This document shows positions 1 through 12,341 of a DNA stretch of 64,000 bases, piece by piece; the first letter of the stretch is position 1; each line of letters begins with the position of its first letter. The notes under the pieces were generated by a model. The model was not told the DNA's origin. It did not search any database and saw only the letters and a program-made list of their open reading frames with translations. A program made the position numbers and the translations under genes. Source of the stretch: Combretum micranthum. Its lineage: Eukaryota > Streptophyta > Magnoliopsida > Myrtales > Combretaceae. The stretch is from NCBI GenBank assembly GCA_024138025.1, contig JAMXBD010001252.1, positions 186,001 through 250,000 of the forward strand, in the 5' to 3' direction.

Positions 1-1742
1 TATTATTATTAGTATACCTATAGTTATTACTAATATTTATATTAATGTTTCAAAACTAAAAGTACTAATAATATTGTAGTACTAAACTTAGTTTGTTTTG
101 CAATAAGGAGGAAACTGAAGTATAATAGAAATTTAATATATCTACATACGATTTTTATAAATTTTGAAAGATATAGATACTAAAACATACCCTTAAATAA
201 ATATAAATACCAATTTGAGAGACAGATAAGGTTGACGGGCAAAGATTTAATAAATAAAAATCTTCTATCAAAAGCAGTAGAAATTAAGAAAAGACAAACC
301 CCTTGAATAAAAATATAGTTAGCAATTAATAAAAACTATATCAAACACCGATACGGAATATTTAGGTATCTAAAATGATTTAATTAAATTACTTAACGAT
401 GCAATAATTAAAATAACGAGTTTAGTCTAATATTCGGCGATTAGAATCAACGGCTTTAATTATAGGAAGACTTATCTTACAGAAATAATCCAATAATAAA
501 TCTCTGTTACTTCCTTTCATAGGAAAATAGATCAATTCCCGGATTTCCGGTAGTTTATACAACAGCTTAACAAGGACCACAGGTGAGTAACTTAGACTTG
601 TTACATTGTTTGTGCTTGTAGTATAGTTGCATTTGGAATAATATATATATATATTCAATTGATATGCATGCGGGATTGGGATACAGCATGATGCGTGGTG
701 TATGATTGAATGGCAAATTATCCTAATATAAGCGATAATCCTATTGAATAATAAATATTGTATGAAATATGTTGATGCTTGTCTGTAAATTGTATGATCG
801 CCTCAAACTTGATTAACAACTATCGGTACTATAAATGAAATGGACATGCATTGCACGATTTGCATAAACTGCATTATGTTTTTACGAATGCCTACTACGT
901 GTTAGAATTTCGGTTCTCTGGTAATGCTTGGTTTTTCTAGGCAGAGGCTATTAGTTCTACGCAAGCTTACCTTTGTTCTGTCGGTTCCATGGGAACTAAC
1001 TGGTAACGAAGGGCGCCGCCCATGGTATCGCTGTGAAATGTCTAACACTTAGTGGAGTTTCTAAGGTACAAAACGGGAACTGAGTGTTTAAAACATCATT
1101 AACATAAAGAGATAATAATTGTGAGGATTATGGTTTCCTGTGTACTTAGTTTCTCCTGGGTAGGTGATTCAGGGATTGGTTCCTTCAACCCCGATGAGAG
1201 GACGTAAATCTCCATCCTGTTTGGATTCCGGTTTGTCCAAGCTTGTAATTGTTCATATGTTTGATTGATGCATTGCATATGATTGATAATAACTTGCTTG
1301 TTGTGATAAGTCTGGTTATTCACTGAGCCCGTGGTTCGCTCACTCCCCAACAGTTTTTATGCAGGATCATTACTAGCTGGGTTGGGCTAGGAATGTGTGA
1401 AGAGAGCTTCTCCAACAAACTTTATTGAAGATAGAGATATAAGATATGGAAACTTAGAATGTAAAATAGATGAATTTTGAATCTTGTATGTTGTAGTTTG
1501 GAAACCCAATTTCACTATTTGGTGGGGGATACCGATTCTCTGCGATCTTGGTGGAAATTGGAAAATCAGATTCCATAGTTAAAATACTGTAATATATTAT
1601 ATATCATTTGTATGATAAACTTTTATAAATAAATAGAGTCTTGTATACTCTGACATACAAGATGGCTCTCATGTTACGGGTGCACACGTGATATGATGGC
1701 TTTAGATAAATCCTGTTAGGCCCCCATATTAGAGTCGTGACA
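1..1742 (-). mobile_element. Long LTR family A, copy 1 (truncated by window edge)
   Basis: Read on the minus strand, the sequence begins TGTCACGACTC at 1742 and runs off the left edge. It is collinear with the plus-strand copy at 4856: both share a GTGAGTAAC/GTTACTCAC motif about 1160 bp from the start, a CCATGG-adjacent GGCGCC/GGCGGC stretch, and a segment with GGAATCCAAA and CTCAGGAGAAAC. The start TG and the TGTCACG opening are typical of plant gypsy LTRs, and no coding domain is visible. The sequence just outside is GGAAT (1743-1747); the matching target copy would lie left of the window. Short ORFs here are not supported as genes. That this is an LTR is inferred from the copies at 4856 and 18690. 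Confidence 0.65.
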
Positions 1743-3100
1743 GGAATTACCAAGCTAAATCAAGGACTATCGAAGATCAAGAACACCGGCCAATTCTTGT
1801 TCAACGCCGCTGGCGTCACAAGGCATACACCGGCAAATTGAAGATGAATGCCGCCAGCGTTAAAAACCGACGTATAAATTTCACAGCCATCAAAGCTTAA
1901 TGCCTAATTTTACATTAGTGGCGTAGAATTTAAAATGCCAGCATTAGGAGTGGAAGTTACAAACGTTGTAGATGTTACTCTGTTTAAAAGGAGAATAGTT
2001 GAAGGGAGAGAGGAGAGACGGAAGAAAAAGAAAAAAAAGAGATAGATTGTCCAGACAGTTTCATATGTTCTTAGAATAGAGAAAAATATAGAGTTTTCAG
2101 CTAAAGACCCGAGATCTAAACTCAACCAGCATTGTAAATTTCTCTTGACTTTCTAGTATTGTGGTGTGAATCTTTCATTATGAAGTTAATTGCATGGTTA
2201 GATTGTCTTCTTCATTCAAGTTTATTTGTTTACATTGTCTGATAATCTTGTATTGTCATAATGATTCTAGTTCATATATTTAATTTGTTCTTTGTTCATA
2301 AATCCATGTTTTGCTAAATTTTAATTGTGGGAATGTGATTAAATCTGAAATTTTCTAAAACAATGGTTGAGATCTGTTATATGACTGTTAGAACTTTGTA
2401 AAATTCATGTTGTTTTCTTATAATTATCTTTGTATTTGGAAAAATCTTGGTTAATTAGCATTAAGGATTACTCGGAAGAGAAATCTAATTTTATTGGAAC
2501 GCATTAATTATGATATAATAACAAGATGCGAAAAGTTGGTGTATTATATCTAATTTAGGAACTATCCATGTGTTATATGCGATGTAATTAAGTTGGATTC
2601 TTACTACGGAAATAGGAGAACTTCAATTTAAGGCATGAGACAATTAATGATTTGGTAGATTCTTAATTTTAATGTTGATTCCTTATATAATTCGAGTAGT
2701 GGAAGCTACGGGATTGTTTTAAGGTTGAAAAGATTTCTTAAACTTCTCAAAGAAGTTTTAATCTTGATAGTTTCACTTGAATGTGCAAGAGATCTAATAG
2801 TCAATATAACTTGTTTTCAACTTGATTAGTAAAAAAAATCGGCTTTGATCTTAGTTCCCACTCTATTGTCATATAAGTTTCTTTGATTGGGAATATTTTA
2901 TTAAATTAAAGTACAATTAGATTGTAGAAATAGTAGTATTCCTTAAACTATCTATCTTAATTCATTTGCCTAAATATTAATTTGAACTAATTACAGTTTA
3001 GTACTTAAACTTTCCTTGTGGGAATGATACTCATCACACTTTTTCTACTTGATTTGATCCAGTACACTTGCTGGAGAATTCGCCTTTGAATTATAAATTT
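1743..3100 (+). mobile_element. Ty3/gypsy LTR-plus-leader remnant
   Basis: No gene is seen. A TATA-like TATAAATTT near 1873 follows GC-rich imperfect repeats (GCCGCTGGCG, GCCGCCAGCG). Downstream comes a long AT-rich leader ending in text typical of Athila/Tat 5' leaders (a GTGGGAATGATACTCATCAC-type stretch near 3020 and ACTTGCTGGAGAATTC near 3066). It is joined at about 3100, through a T run and CAG, to integrase coding sequence, so everything from gag to the integrase core is missing. Its sequence does not match the 3' LTR at 12342, so it probably comes from a different element than the integrase that follows. The assignment rests on general resemblance. Confidence 0.45.
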
Positions 3101-3111
3101 TTTTTTTCAGC

Positions 3112-3651
3112 GGATCAACGTTCTTGAAGGTACTCAGTTGTATGGTACATGATAATCATAAAGAATGGCATGACAAACTTCCCCTAGCATTATAGGCCTA
3201 CAGGACATCCAAACGCAGTCCCACACAAGCAACATCGTTCTCCTTCGTATATGGGTTGAAGGTAGTGATGCCTATAGAGATCTTGATTCCCTCTACACGA
3301 TTAGCCATCAACATAAATCTAGAACCGAATACTTTACGTATGTTGGACATAGAAGCATTAGAAGAAAGGCAAGACATTGCCAAGTGCAACCTCGCTAATT
3401 ATAAAAAATGACTCAGTACTGCATATAACCGCTTGGTTAACAAGCGCTCATTTTAGTAAGTTGACATTGTACTTCGCACAACTAAGCATGTGCGACGAGG
3501 TATGTTGGCACCTAAGTTCACGCTAAAGTGGGAAGGCCCCTTTTTCATTCATGAAGTTCATGACAGCGGCTACTGCAAGCTTCTGAATCCAACCAATGAC
3601 AAAATTACAGTACCCCTTAACTTCCAATATATTAAGAAGTTTCATATGTAA
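3112..3651 (+). pseudogene. Ty3/gypsy (Tat-like) integrase C-terminus, pol 3' end
   Basis: The translation from 3112 reads GSTFLKVLSCMVHDNHKEWH, then KLPLAL, a stop, AYRTSKRSPTQATSFS and VYGLKVVMPIE. It ends with KWEGPFFIHEVHDSGYCKLL and NFQYIKKFHM before a stop at about 3649-3651. This is the distal integrase zone of plant Tat/Athila polyproteins (the 'LPLALWAYRTS', 'PFSLVYG', 'EVVMPIEI' and 'KWEGPF' blocks). The integrase catalytic core, RT, RNase H, protease and gag are absent. At least three in-frame stops (a TAG where Trp is expected before AYRTS, one after NLANYKK, and a double stop after KRSF) make it dead. The antisense mobile-domain ORF and the 3' LTR downstream belong to the same element type. 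Confidence 0.85.
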
Positions 3652-4264
3652 ATGCAACATATGTACTTTCATTACTATCATTTAAATGAAATTATGACTT
3701 ACATTATCAAAGCCTTTTATTGCTGCAAAGTTAGAGATTCATCTCCTTAATGCATAAAGATAATTAACACATAAAGCATTAATTATATACATTGTTGCTA
3801 CTTAGTAAAAGTATAGTCTCCTAAGTGTGCGACAGCACGACTACGACATGCTGACCAGTGGAAGTATTGTCTCCTAGGCGCATGATAAGACAAGTTCACA
3901 CCTAATTTTGTAAAAATGAATACCTTAAACACATGTGATTGATGGTTAAGTATTGGGAAATACCCTATTAACCAACTAAATTCTGTTACTAAGGCGGCAA
4001 GCCTATGAAACATGATACTATTGCTACTCAAAGTGCAATCGATCTACTATTTCAAAGTTGTTATAATGTTGTTGCTTGCAAGCGAGAGTAATACTTCAAT
4101 GCGCGACATAAGAATTATATAGCCTTTATTATGAATTGCTGCTGCTAAGTAAAAGCAATGCTTCCTAAATGCATGCACACACTATTAATAGGCTTAAGTC
4201 GAATTTTGACATTCACCCATATATATGTACATATATAAAGAAATGAGCAGTCATTGCAACAAAT
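3652..4264 (+). repeat. Post-pol spacer with three degenerate repeats
   Basis: No gene is seen. Three imperfect copies of a motif of about 35-40 bp lie near 3797-3837, 3857-3895 and 4139-4180. Each has the form GCTACTTAGTAAAAGTAT followed by CTCCTAAGTGTGCG-like text. The region separates the pol stop from the antisense ORF, where Tat-type elements normally carry non-coding spacer. Confidence 0.5.
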
Positions 4265-4850
4265 TCAAAATTTTTCATCCAAGTAAACAGGAGTGTTAAC
4301 AAAATTGTTCAAAATGGAAACCAAGTAACAAGCAAATCTAAACGAAGGCTTGCAATCCAAGCCTACTACAGGCTTCAAGTCATCATCTCCTAAAGAAGTC
4401 TCCATTTTAGTCTTCCCTATCACAATCTCTAGTTGAATCTCTTGTAGCTTTATCATCAACTTATCATACTCTCCCTTGGTATCCCAGTAATTCAACAACC
4501 TTTTGGCCTTGTTAGCAATAGGCCATAAGCTATTGACATTGAACTACAACATACGAGCCCCCTCGACACATTTGACAATTACTCCAACTCTATCATTGAT
4601 AAGGAGCTCCAACGTCTCTCCATCAATAACATGGCTTCACCAATCATTTTCACCATGGTGGTAGCTACCTCGATTCCCAACATAGGAGAACTGGCCCAAA
4701 ATTACCTGTCCATGGCATTCAGATTCTCTAAAGGTGCTATCAAATGAGATGGTAGGGTAAATCCATGAAAGGAAGTCATCTCCTCTAACGTAACATAGTC
4801 CTTTGAAGTTACTACCATATCTTGAGAAGACACCCTAGCAACTGAGGAAG
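4265..4850 (-). pseudogene. Distal half of antisense plant-mobile-domain ORF (split by LTR)
   Basis: On the minus strand, from 4850 downwards, the translation reads PSSVARVSSQDMVVTSKDYV, TLEEMTSFHGF and later EYDKLMIKLQEIQLEIV, a charged, coiled-coil-like tail ending near 4265. Two or more stops interrupt it. It continues the antisense ORF at 8448-10620 after removal of the LTR at 4856-8442, although the two halves no longer meet in one frame, so at least one indel lies close to the junction. Antisense additional ORFs between pol and the 3' LTR are a known feature of Tat-lineage gypsy elements. The function of this tail is unknown. Confidence 0.6.
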
Positions 4851-4855
4851 GAAGG
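4851..4855 (+). repeat. Target-site duplication GAAGG (left)
   Basis: GAAGG directly precedes TGTCACG. The same five bases follow the element end TTTACA at 8443-8447. Five bp is the duplication length expected for gypsy integrase. Confidence 0.85.
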
Positions 4856-7800
4856 TGTCACGCCCTAAAGGGTACCCTATTTGTACTGTATTGCATATAA
4901 ATTTAATTCTTATACAATACAACTAATTGCTCTAAGAGGTGTAACAAAAAAAAAAGGATCTTTTGAGTTGCTTGATAAGAAATGATATACATACATAAGA
5001 TATACAATAACAGAGAAAATAAACTTTATATAAAGTCTGAATAAAACTATTACAGACTAGTTTATCAACTTATAAACTAAGAACATAAATAGATATAAGT
5101 TTACTAATACAGTAGATCTATAATCCTCTTGTCTATTCCCATAACTTGCTAGCTTTATTCTTTACCCGCTCTAGCCTTCGGGATGCTACTAGCCATGGTT
5201 GGAGGATAATCCTGAAAAAACTGTTGGAGTGTGAGCATTTCTACGGCTCAGTGAATAACCATCACATATTACACATCAAGCATAGCATACAAGTGATTTA
5301 TCAAACAAGTGTAATGCATCACTCAAACATATGTACAATTACAAGTCTGGACAATCGGAATCCAAATAGGATGTAGATTTACACCCTCACATCAGGGTTG
5401 AAGGAACCTAGTCAAGGATCATATCCTTATGACCCACCTGCTCAGGAGAAACAGAGAACCATAGAAATAGCAGTACTCACTTTATTCTTTACTTTATTAA
5501 TATAGTTTCTTCACTCAATTTCCTTTTGGAACAAAGAGACTCCATTAAGTATTAGTTATTTCAAGCCAATACCATAGGCGGCGTTCCTTCTTTTGCCAAG
5601 TAGTTCCCGTGGAACCGAACAGAACAATGATAATCTTGCGAAGAACTAGGAAATCTACATCTAGGAAAACCAAGCATTATCCGAGATCCGAAATACTAAC
5701 ACGTAGCAAGCTGTCACACTTTTATGCAATATTTATGGAAGTTATGCAATTCATGATCCTTTAAATTACAAGCCTGTCAGTTATAAGTTGATTTTAAGGC
5801 GACCAAGCAGTTTACAGACAATATCCAACATGCTTCAACAATTTTTCACAACAATTTTGTTATCACTTTTTAATAAGCAGGATTTGGCATTCAATTCATT
5901 CACCACTTCAACAAGAATAGTTCCCATCCCCGCATGCATCATACAAGCATTTCAATGTATAACTTTAGGTGCCACTAATATTACAAATACAAACAATGTA
6001 ATAGATCAAAGTTACTCACCTACTCATGGCGCTTTAATCGTAGTAATCCTCCAGGAAGTCTATATTTGATTTAGATTCACCTAATAGATGAATGAAGTTT
6101 CATAAATTAGATAATTGACTTTATGGATGATTCTTAATGAGTGTTCAAGTGTCCTATATTAGTTTTGTCCTAAGTAAAGTCATTTTATCATTTCTAAGGG
6201 TAGCTTATATTTAATTGTTTTAAAACTTATGAAATATCTTATATTTTTATAAAATTCGTGTAAATGAATTTTTCTTACCAAAAGTGATCTAATTAGTTCT
6301 AAATTTAGGTTTTTAGTGCAAAATCTTTAAGTATACCTATATTACTTATTTTAGCTTACATTTTTATATATGAATAAGTGTTAAAAAAAAACTTATTTTA
6401 CCTATAGTATGTTAGTTATTTAATTGGTTTGTTTGTAAATAGTTTCCTATAGTTGGTATAAGACTTTCTTAGGTCTTATTTTCATTTCTTAGTCTTTTTA
6501 TTAAGCTTCTACCATTGGCAAAGAGTTTCATTAATTTCAATGTTTTTAGTGCTAATAATATTTTCCATTATTATCTACTTTGTCTATTAGCCTTATGTAA
6601 GCTAAAATTTCTATTAATAGAGAGTGTTATCTAATTTTCTATTTACCAATACAATACTTGTAATGATTTTTAAGTTTATCTATGTATGTGTTGTGTATTC
6701 TGATTTATGGTATATTTCTTAGGATTGTTTTAATCCATTTAAATTCTTTATCTTTGTTTTAGTAAATTTATATCATAAGTTTTATATTCAAGATTTCTCA
6801 TAGGCAATGTAGGGTTTATGTTGGCTAGTTTCATTTGTTTAGATGATATTTAAGATATGTCTTCCAATTTATTTTGAACCATAATTAAGTCATGAACTAG
6901 GTTTTTAAAATAGTGACAACAAAGTTTGAGTCTAGGGTTTTCTAATGCCTAGATTAAATTTTCTCCATTTTCTTACATAATTTATTCAAGATGACCATCA
7001 TACATTATTTCCATTTATCCTACCATCAATATAACTTTATGGAGGCTACTTATATAGAACATCTATGATAATTGTTGTCTTCAATTTTCCTAATTTCTAG
7101 AGGGAAAAGTAAATGAAAGGAGGGTGTAGACATTACCTTGAAGACTTAAAGGGTAGATGATAAATCCTCCTCCTTATATAGATCAAGACCTACATATTTT
7201 GATAAATGGATAAGTTTATACCAACTACACAAATTCTTACCCTTGTCTTTTATATTGTAGAATGGTTGGTTGTCTTCTATAGTGATTGTTGGAGTCTTGG
7301 TTAGTTGGTCTTTAATTGTTGGAAGAATAAGTGGAGACTATATGTTACAAGAGAGGGAAAATTTTCAAATTGTTGAATTGTAAGTGTGTGTGTGTGTCTC
7401 ACGGTGCAGAGGAGAGAAGGGGATCTGGTAGTTTAGAGAGTGCACTTAATTTTTTTTTCCTTTGGATGGTCATTTATTTATAGGAGTTAAGGTGACTTGT
7501 AAAGGAAGAATTGACTTATTTTAATTTATTTTGCTCAATTTCTCGTGTGTATGTGTGTGTCACGGTGAATTGAAGGGAGTGGGAGGGCTGATTCCAAGTC
7601 AACTAAGCTGATTTGTATGCATAATATTTGTTGTAATTATTAGAGCCTTATTGGTGTAATTTAATTGGGTCATTTGTCTCATTTTTGGACCTCATATTCC
7701 TTAAAGTAAATTTGTTGCAGGTAGGACTTGTAAAAATTTTTTAGCAGCAAAGTGGAGCTTTTCACCACCGTAACCTGCAACTAATACTAAGAAAAATATT

Positions 7801-8442
7801 TTAAAAATTCAAATATCTAACTAATTCGTCAAAAACTATCCCCTAGGCGTATATTTATATCACTTATGTAAGAATTTTATTCTAAAAAAATTTAATTTAG
7901 GTCCCAAAATATTTCTACAATATTGTTGACTTCAGATTTTAAGTTTAAAATTTACACGATTTAGCATTTTTAAAGTTTTGCCTCACGCGATTAGGGTTTT
8001 AGGGCCTAATGGGTCAAAAATATAAAATTGGTATCTACGGACTCTAATTTTTCTAGCTAAAATTATGGTATGGTCTAAATTTTTATTTGAAACCTAGATT
8101 ATTAATTATGGATCCGTTTATGGCTTTTTAGTTCCTATTTATAACCTTGACGGTTTATCTTTAATGGGTCATTCTTATTCTATACATATACAAGTTATTG
8201 GCTTTCTAATGCTCTTCAAATAAAATTCTATTTATACTTATATTCTTTCTTGACTCAGATTATGAATTCTAGCTGTATTGTCTTTTAATATCTAGAAATT
8301 TCTAACCTAGGGTTTTTAGATCATAAGTAGATTCACAATACTCTAAAATTTCTAATTAAAGTCTAACCAGGTCTCTCAAATATTCATCCTATTTTTACTA
8401 TTCTAGTTATTAGTACTAGTCTTAGAATCCTCGAGGTTTACA
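4856..8442 (+). mobile_element. Family A LTR, copy 2 (probable solo LTR, 3587 bp)
   Basis: The element opens TGTCACGCCC, ends GGTTTACA and is flanked on both sides by GAAGG. The antisense mobile-domain ORF breaks off at 8448 and resumes at 4850, which fixes both ends independently. Within it no gag, protease, RT or integrase is visible, and the TGTCACG start is not repeated inside as it would be with two LTRs. I therefore read it as a solo LTR left by recombination, though a non-coding element without internal domains is possible. It contains two TG-rich stretches followed by CACGGTG (near 7385-7406 and 7541-7566), also found in copy 3 as TCACGGC after a long GT run. The small plus-strand ORFs at 5146-6069 are not genes. 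Confidence 0.8.
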
Positions 8443-8447
8443 GAAGG
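8443..8447 (+). repeat. Target-site duplication GAAGG (right)
   Basis: Matches 4851-4855 exactly and immediately follows the terminal CA of the LTR. Confidence 0.85.
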
Positions 8448-10620
8448 AGCTCAATAGGTGCATTGACAACAGGTGCACTCGTGATCCCATCATCAACAAT
8501 ACTCTCATCATCCTCATAATTGAGCTCTTCAATCTTGTCGACATCACTTCCATTGTCATCATAAGGGATTGGAGATGGTTCATAATTAATTTTGTCCAGG
8601 CCATCGTCCTCATCATTTGGTACCATCACGGGTGTAACGGCACCACTAGAGCGATGCGAACTCAGAAAAGAGCTTGTGTTAACCTGAAAAGAGCACATAA
8701 AGAAAACATTAGACAATAAAAGAGTAACAATAGCAGGTTATACACAAGAAGACTTATTATCTCCTCGATGAGTACACACTTTGCTGCCCTAGGATCCACT
8801 ATTTGAGGTGGTAGATGGTCATTCTTTGATTTTATAGGAGGTGCATCATTAGAAGGCTCTAGCTGGTCTGATGCAGGCTCTTCAATTATTTGGACACTAG
8901 CATTTGACCTATGGTATCTGTTCCTTGGTAGCCTAAGGTAGAACTCATGACGATATATGAGTGGCAATGGCAATGTATCATCAACAGCGAAGGCGTAGTC
9001 ATGGAAGATGGCTATGCAATTCGAGCAATGTGTCGGCCAACCAGCAGAAGCAACTCCACGACACTCTATAGAAGGAAAGAATAGATGTCACACGATAGGA
9101 TGGATGCACTTAAAGTCACTTGGCGAGATGGACTGACAACATGAATCGAAGCTCTGCGCAATGTTGAGAAGATGCGGCACCCCTTGATCAAAGCCAAGCT
9201 GGTGTGCCACTCTGTAAGGGGAGTATACCGTCACCCTTTGCTCCAAGAATCACCCATTCAAATCTCCTTTGTCAAGCAAAGATGGAAGGCCCCTGGGATG
9301 CACCAAAGCATGAACATAGCTTGACTTTTATCTAGCTTGTAACGATTATCAACTAAGATAACCTCGCCTTTAGAACCTAGAGGATAAAGTCCATCATCAT
9401 CTTGATAGCCTTCAAGAGGCTCTACAAAAGGTCGAAACGTAAACTCTTTCTCGACATCGATGAGCTGAAGAAGTGGTCGATTGATCTCTACTCCAATCTA
9501 CACCTATGCCCGATGAGCAGTAAGATTTGAATCCTTATTGATGGCCGGCTGTGCAAGGTGATTTCAAAACCGCTCACAGAAGAATAGCTGTAAGAAAAGT
9601 AAGTCCACATGTGACACGTTCACATATCTATCCTTGGAATAGATAGAAGCTTGGTGGTACAAGTCAAGACGTCGATATAGGGACCCTAGGTAGAAAGTAG
9701 CTAGTGCAAGCATTGACCCTGTGTGATACATACGGCCAAAGCAAAAAGTTGAGGGCTTACACCTTCTTTCGGCCCACCAGGGAACAAACAATGGCTACCA
9801 AAATGCAATGAAGCCTGTAAGTTCATACCTATACATCAAAGAACTAAAAGAGAAACATATTAGTTAAAGAAGTCAAGTATAGAGCAATAATATGAACATA
9901 CTTACTCTTTTCCACAAGCTGGTCCCGCCACTTAAGGCATGTTCTTTCTCCTCTCTTCAAAGAAGTGTGTTATCTAGGCAGAGAAACAAGGTTACTTCTT
10001 ATCATCACGAGCAAGCTTTAGAGCCACTAGTAAAGATGCTTCGAGGTGGCGCTCTTCACGTGAAGTCATAGTTGTAGCAACATTACTTAGCCCAGAACAT
10101 TCCAGGTTCAAAAGCATGACCACGTCTTCAAGACTTGGTGATATTTCCCCCATTCAGTGATAAATGTATGAGTCTGGGTACTCCAGCGAGAGATGATGGC
10201 GCGTCATACTTCCATCTTGTTTATGCTGACAAGCCATAAGCAAGCAGAGGTAATGATGGCACCATAGACTTTGGCTTCTTTAAGAAGCTTTACGTATTCT
10301 AACTGGTCAGCGATGTAGTCTACTTAGTCGCTCCATCTAGGTGGTGGCTCCTTGAGAAATGCGAAGTGTGTACTAGAAAGTGGTAGCTCCTTTCGCTCAT
10401 TCTTGAAACGTAGCACTGAGTCCTCCCTAGTGGTGTTCCTGGAATCGAGGCCCATCTTTAGCTCAATTAATGGAAAGTCACCATCAATAGGGGGAGTTGC
10501 ACACAATTTGGGGCGAGAAGCTTTGTCCCAGAACGTGTCTTCAAAACAGTATCGTCCACCTACTGACGTCATAGAAGCTGAATTTGTGGCGCGTTACTGT
10601 CTTGACGCACCAACAAGTCC
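8448..10620 (-). pseudogene. Plant mobile domain (PMD) antisense ORF of a Tat-like element, broken
   Basis: Read from 10620 downwards, the frames together give a PMD protein of the kind found in MAIN/MAIL-like genes and in transposons. Recognisable blocks are KNERKELPLSSTHFAFL, EPPPRWSD, YVKLLKEAKVYGAIITSACL, then TFITEWG followed by SLEDVVMLLNLECSG, KWRDQLVEKS, WAERRCKPSTFCF, LALATFYLGSLYRRLDLY, and an acidic tail (DDNGSDVDKIEELNYEDDES). The 'WG(E)..PSLEDV' and 'L....GS(L/I)Y..LD' blocks are the PMD hallmarks as I know them. The reading frame changes several times (for example near 10130 and 9960) and stops interrupt it, so it is not functional. It lies antisense between pol and the 3' LTR. 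Babu and others describe PMD as widespread in plant transposons; a role here is unknown. Confidence 0.75.
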
Positions 10621-12329
10621 CGTTGCTTGATAACTTCGACATTTGGTACTTGCTTGCCTTTAGCTTCATTCTGTTTGAGAGCTCTAGCCTTTTAGCTTGG
10701 TTACATTTCATTTTCTTTGCTGGGTGTTTTCTACACTTCTAGTTTTATTGCTTCTGATAACTTAAGGATAAAACTCCTATCAACCTTAATTAAGATGATG
10801 CCTACAAAGGAAAAGATAAGATCAGAATGGGTGGGACAAGAAATTAAAAAAGAAGATATATTGATAGAAATCATGTTTATATTGTAAGTATATATATACA
10901 GAAAGGAAGAGTTGGGTTTGTCAGGAAGACACTCTTATATCACAGAATTCGCTCCAAGTTGAAATGTATGTAAAGATTGTGCTAGTTATTAAGATGGTAA
11001 TTTGCAAAGAAAAGACAACAAAGTTAAAAAAAAAGTAGGGCGCAAGGATCATTATATTATGATATATAAAAAAAAGAGTGTAAGAACGGATGGAACTCAC
11101 TATTATAATACATACGAGATACTGAGCCCCGTGCAGGTTGAGAATGAAAGTCACCGCTTGCTATCACCAGGAAACAGGTTTATTCAGTATTGGATTCACA
11201 GTGTTGATGATCAGGCCGTCAAGGTTATTGATATTGTGGATACTTTCAAGCTTCAGGAACAACCCTTCTTTGACAAGAAGTAAATTGTTATATACCACTA
11301 TGCAAAACTGAATACCTAACCAGACATCACACCATGACAAAAACCATATAGATCCTCTTATATTGAGAAGTTACTTACTGATATGCCTTACAACTACAAC
11401 AGGAATGCATGGACACATTTTATTACTTACTAATATGCCTTACGACTACAACAACAATTGCAAAGGATGCAAGATATCCTTTTTTATAAGAAGAATTGAA
11501 GGAATTTGAGTCGTCTCATTCTTACACTAGCAGTCACAAATTCAATACTGGTAGTTACAAATTCAATATTGGCAGTTACAAATTTAATACTCGCGGTTAC
11601 GAATTCAATACTGGAATTTGAATCGTTTCATTCCTACATCGGTAGTTACAAGTGATAATGAATTTTTTTTTTAATGTGGAGTAGTTACATTATCATATGA
11701 TAGTTACAGTTGATACCAAAGGTCGCATAGTAAATCTACAAATATAAAGGTCTAAAGTTTCTAGATGGATTTCAAGAGATACTGTTAATATTTATTGGTG
11801 TATGATTAATATGTTGTGGTTCTCATGGGAGAGTGGAAAAGCATTTATTATTTATGTGATTGCACTACGTCATGCATATTAAAGTATGGATTAAATGTGC
11901 CAAAAAAAAAAAAAAGAGAGAGGAAAAATCTATCCAGCAAGTATGATTGATATTGTCATTGCAAATTTATGATGCATATATCTGACTGGACACTTGCGGA
12001 AGGAATCATCAAATCATTTACACATGTGAAAGAAATGAAGGACCAAATATAATATAAGATGATTTCATGAGGACAAGATCATTCGGATAAATATAAGGCG
12101 ACGCGTGCAACTGGACTGGTGCTGCAAGCTTACACACTACAGTATAATTAAATGTTCAATGGCATTAGTTGTAGCACTGGTGTTTGAATTTTACTCAACG
12201 ATTCATAACAACAAATGAAGTCTTTAACCCTATAAGAGCACTTACCAGCATTATGCGCCAAGTATTGATCAAGCTATGCGTAGATGCAAGTAATGCCTAA
12301 AATACTTGAATTTTGTCCAAGAATTTTGG
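10621..12329. other. Spacer between antisense ORF and polypurine tract
   Basis: No recognised gene. A plus-strand ORF at 11002-11283 (93 codons, with [20 protein letters not shown]) resembles nothing I know. It overlaps a minus-strand ORF of similar length, so chance is possible. The stretch also holds a repeated TTACTAATATGCCTTA-like sentence (11371-11450) and the 21-bp repeat array below. Confidence 0.4.
11530..11613 (+). repeat. Four tandem 21-bp units
   Basis: Four consecutive units of exactly 21 bp, of the form GCAGTTACAAATTCAATACTG, at 11530, 11551, 11572 and 11593, with one to four differences between units. Because 21 is a multiple of three, the array is open in some frames and would encode a seven-residue repeat, but no larger ORF surrounds it. 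Confidence 0.85.
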
Positions 12330-12341
12330 TCAGGGGAAAAA
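12330..12341 (+). other. Polypurine tract of Tat-like element
   Basis: CAGGGGAAAAA directly precedes TGTAATGGGG. A purine-rich tract ending at the TG of an LTR is the plus-strand primer site of LTR retrotransposons. Confidence 0.65.
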
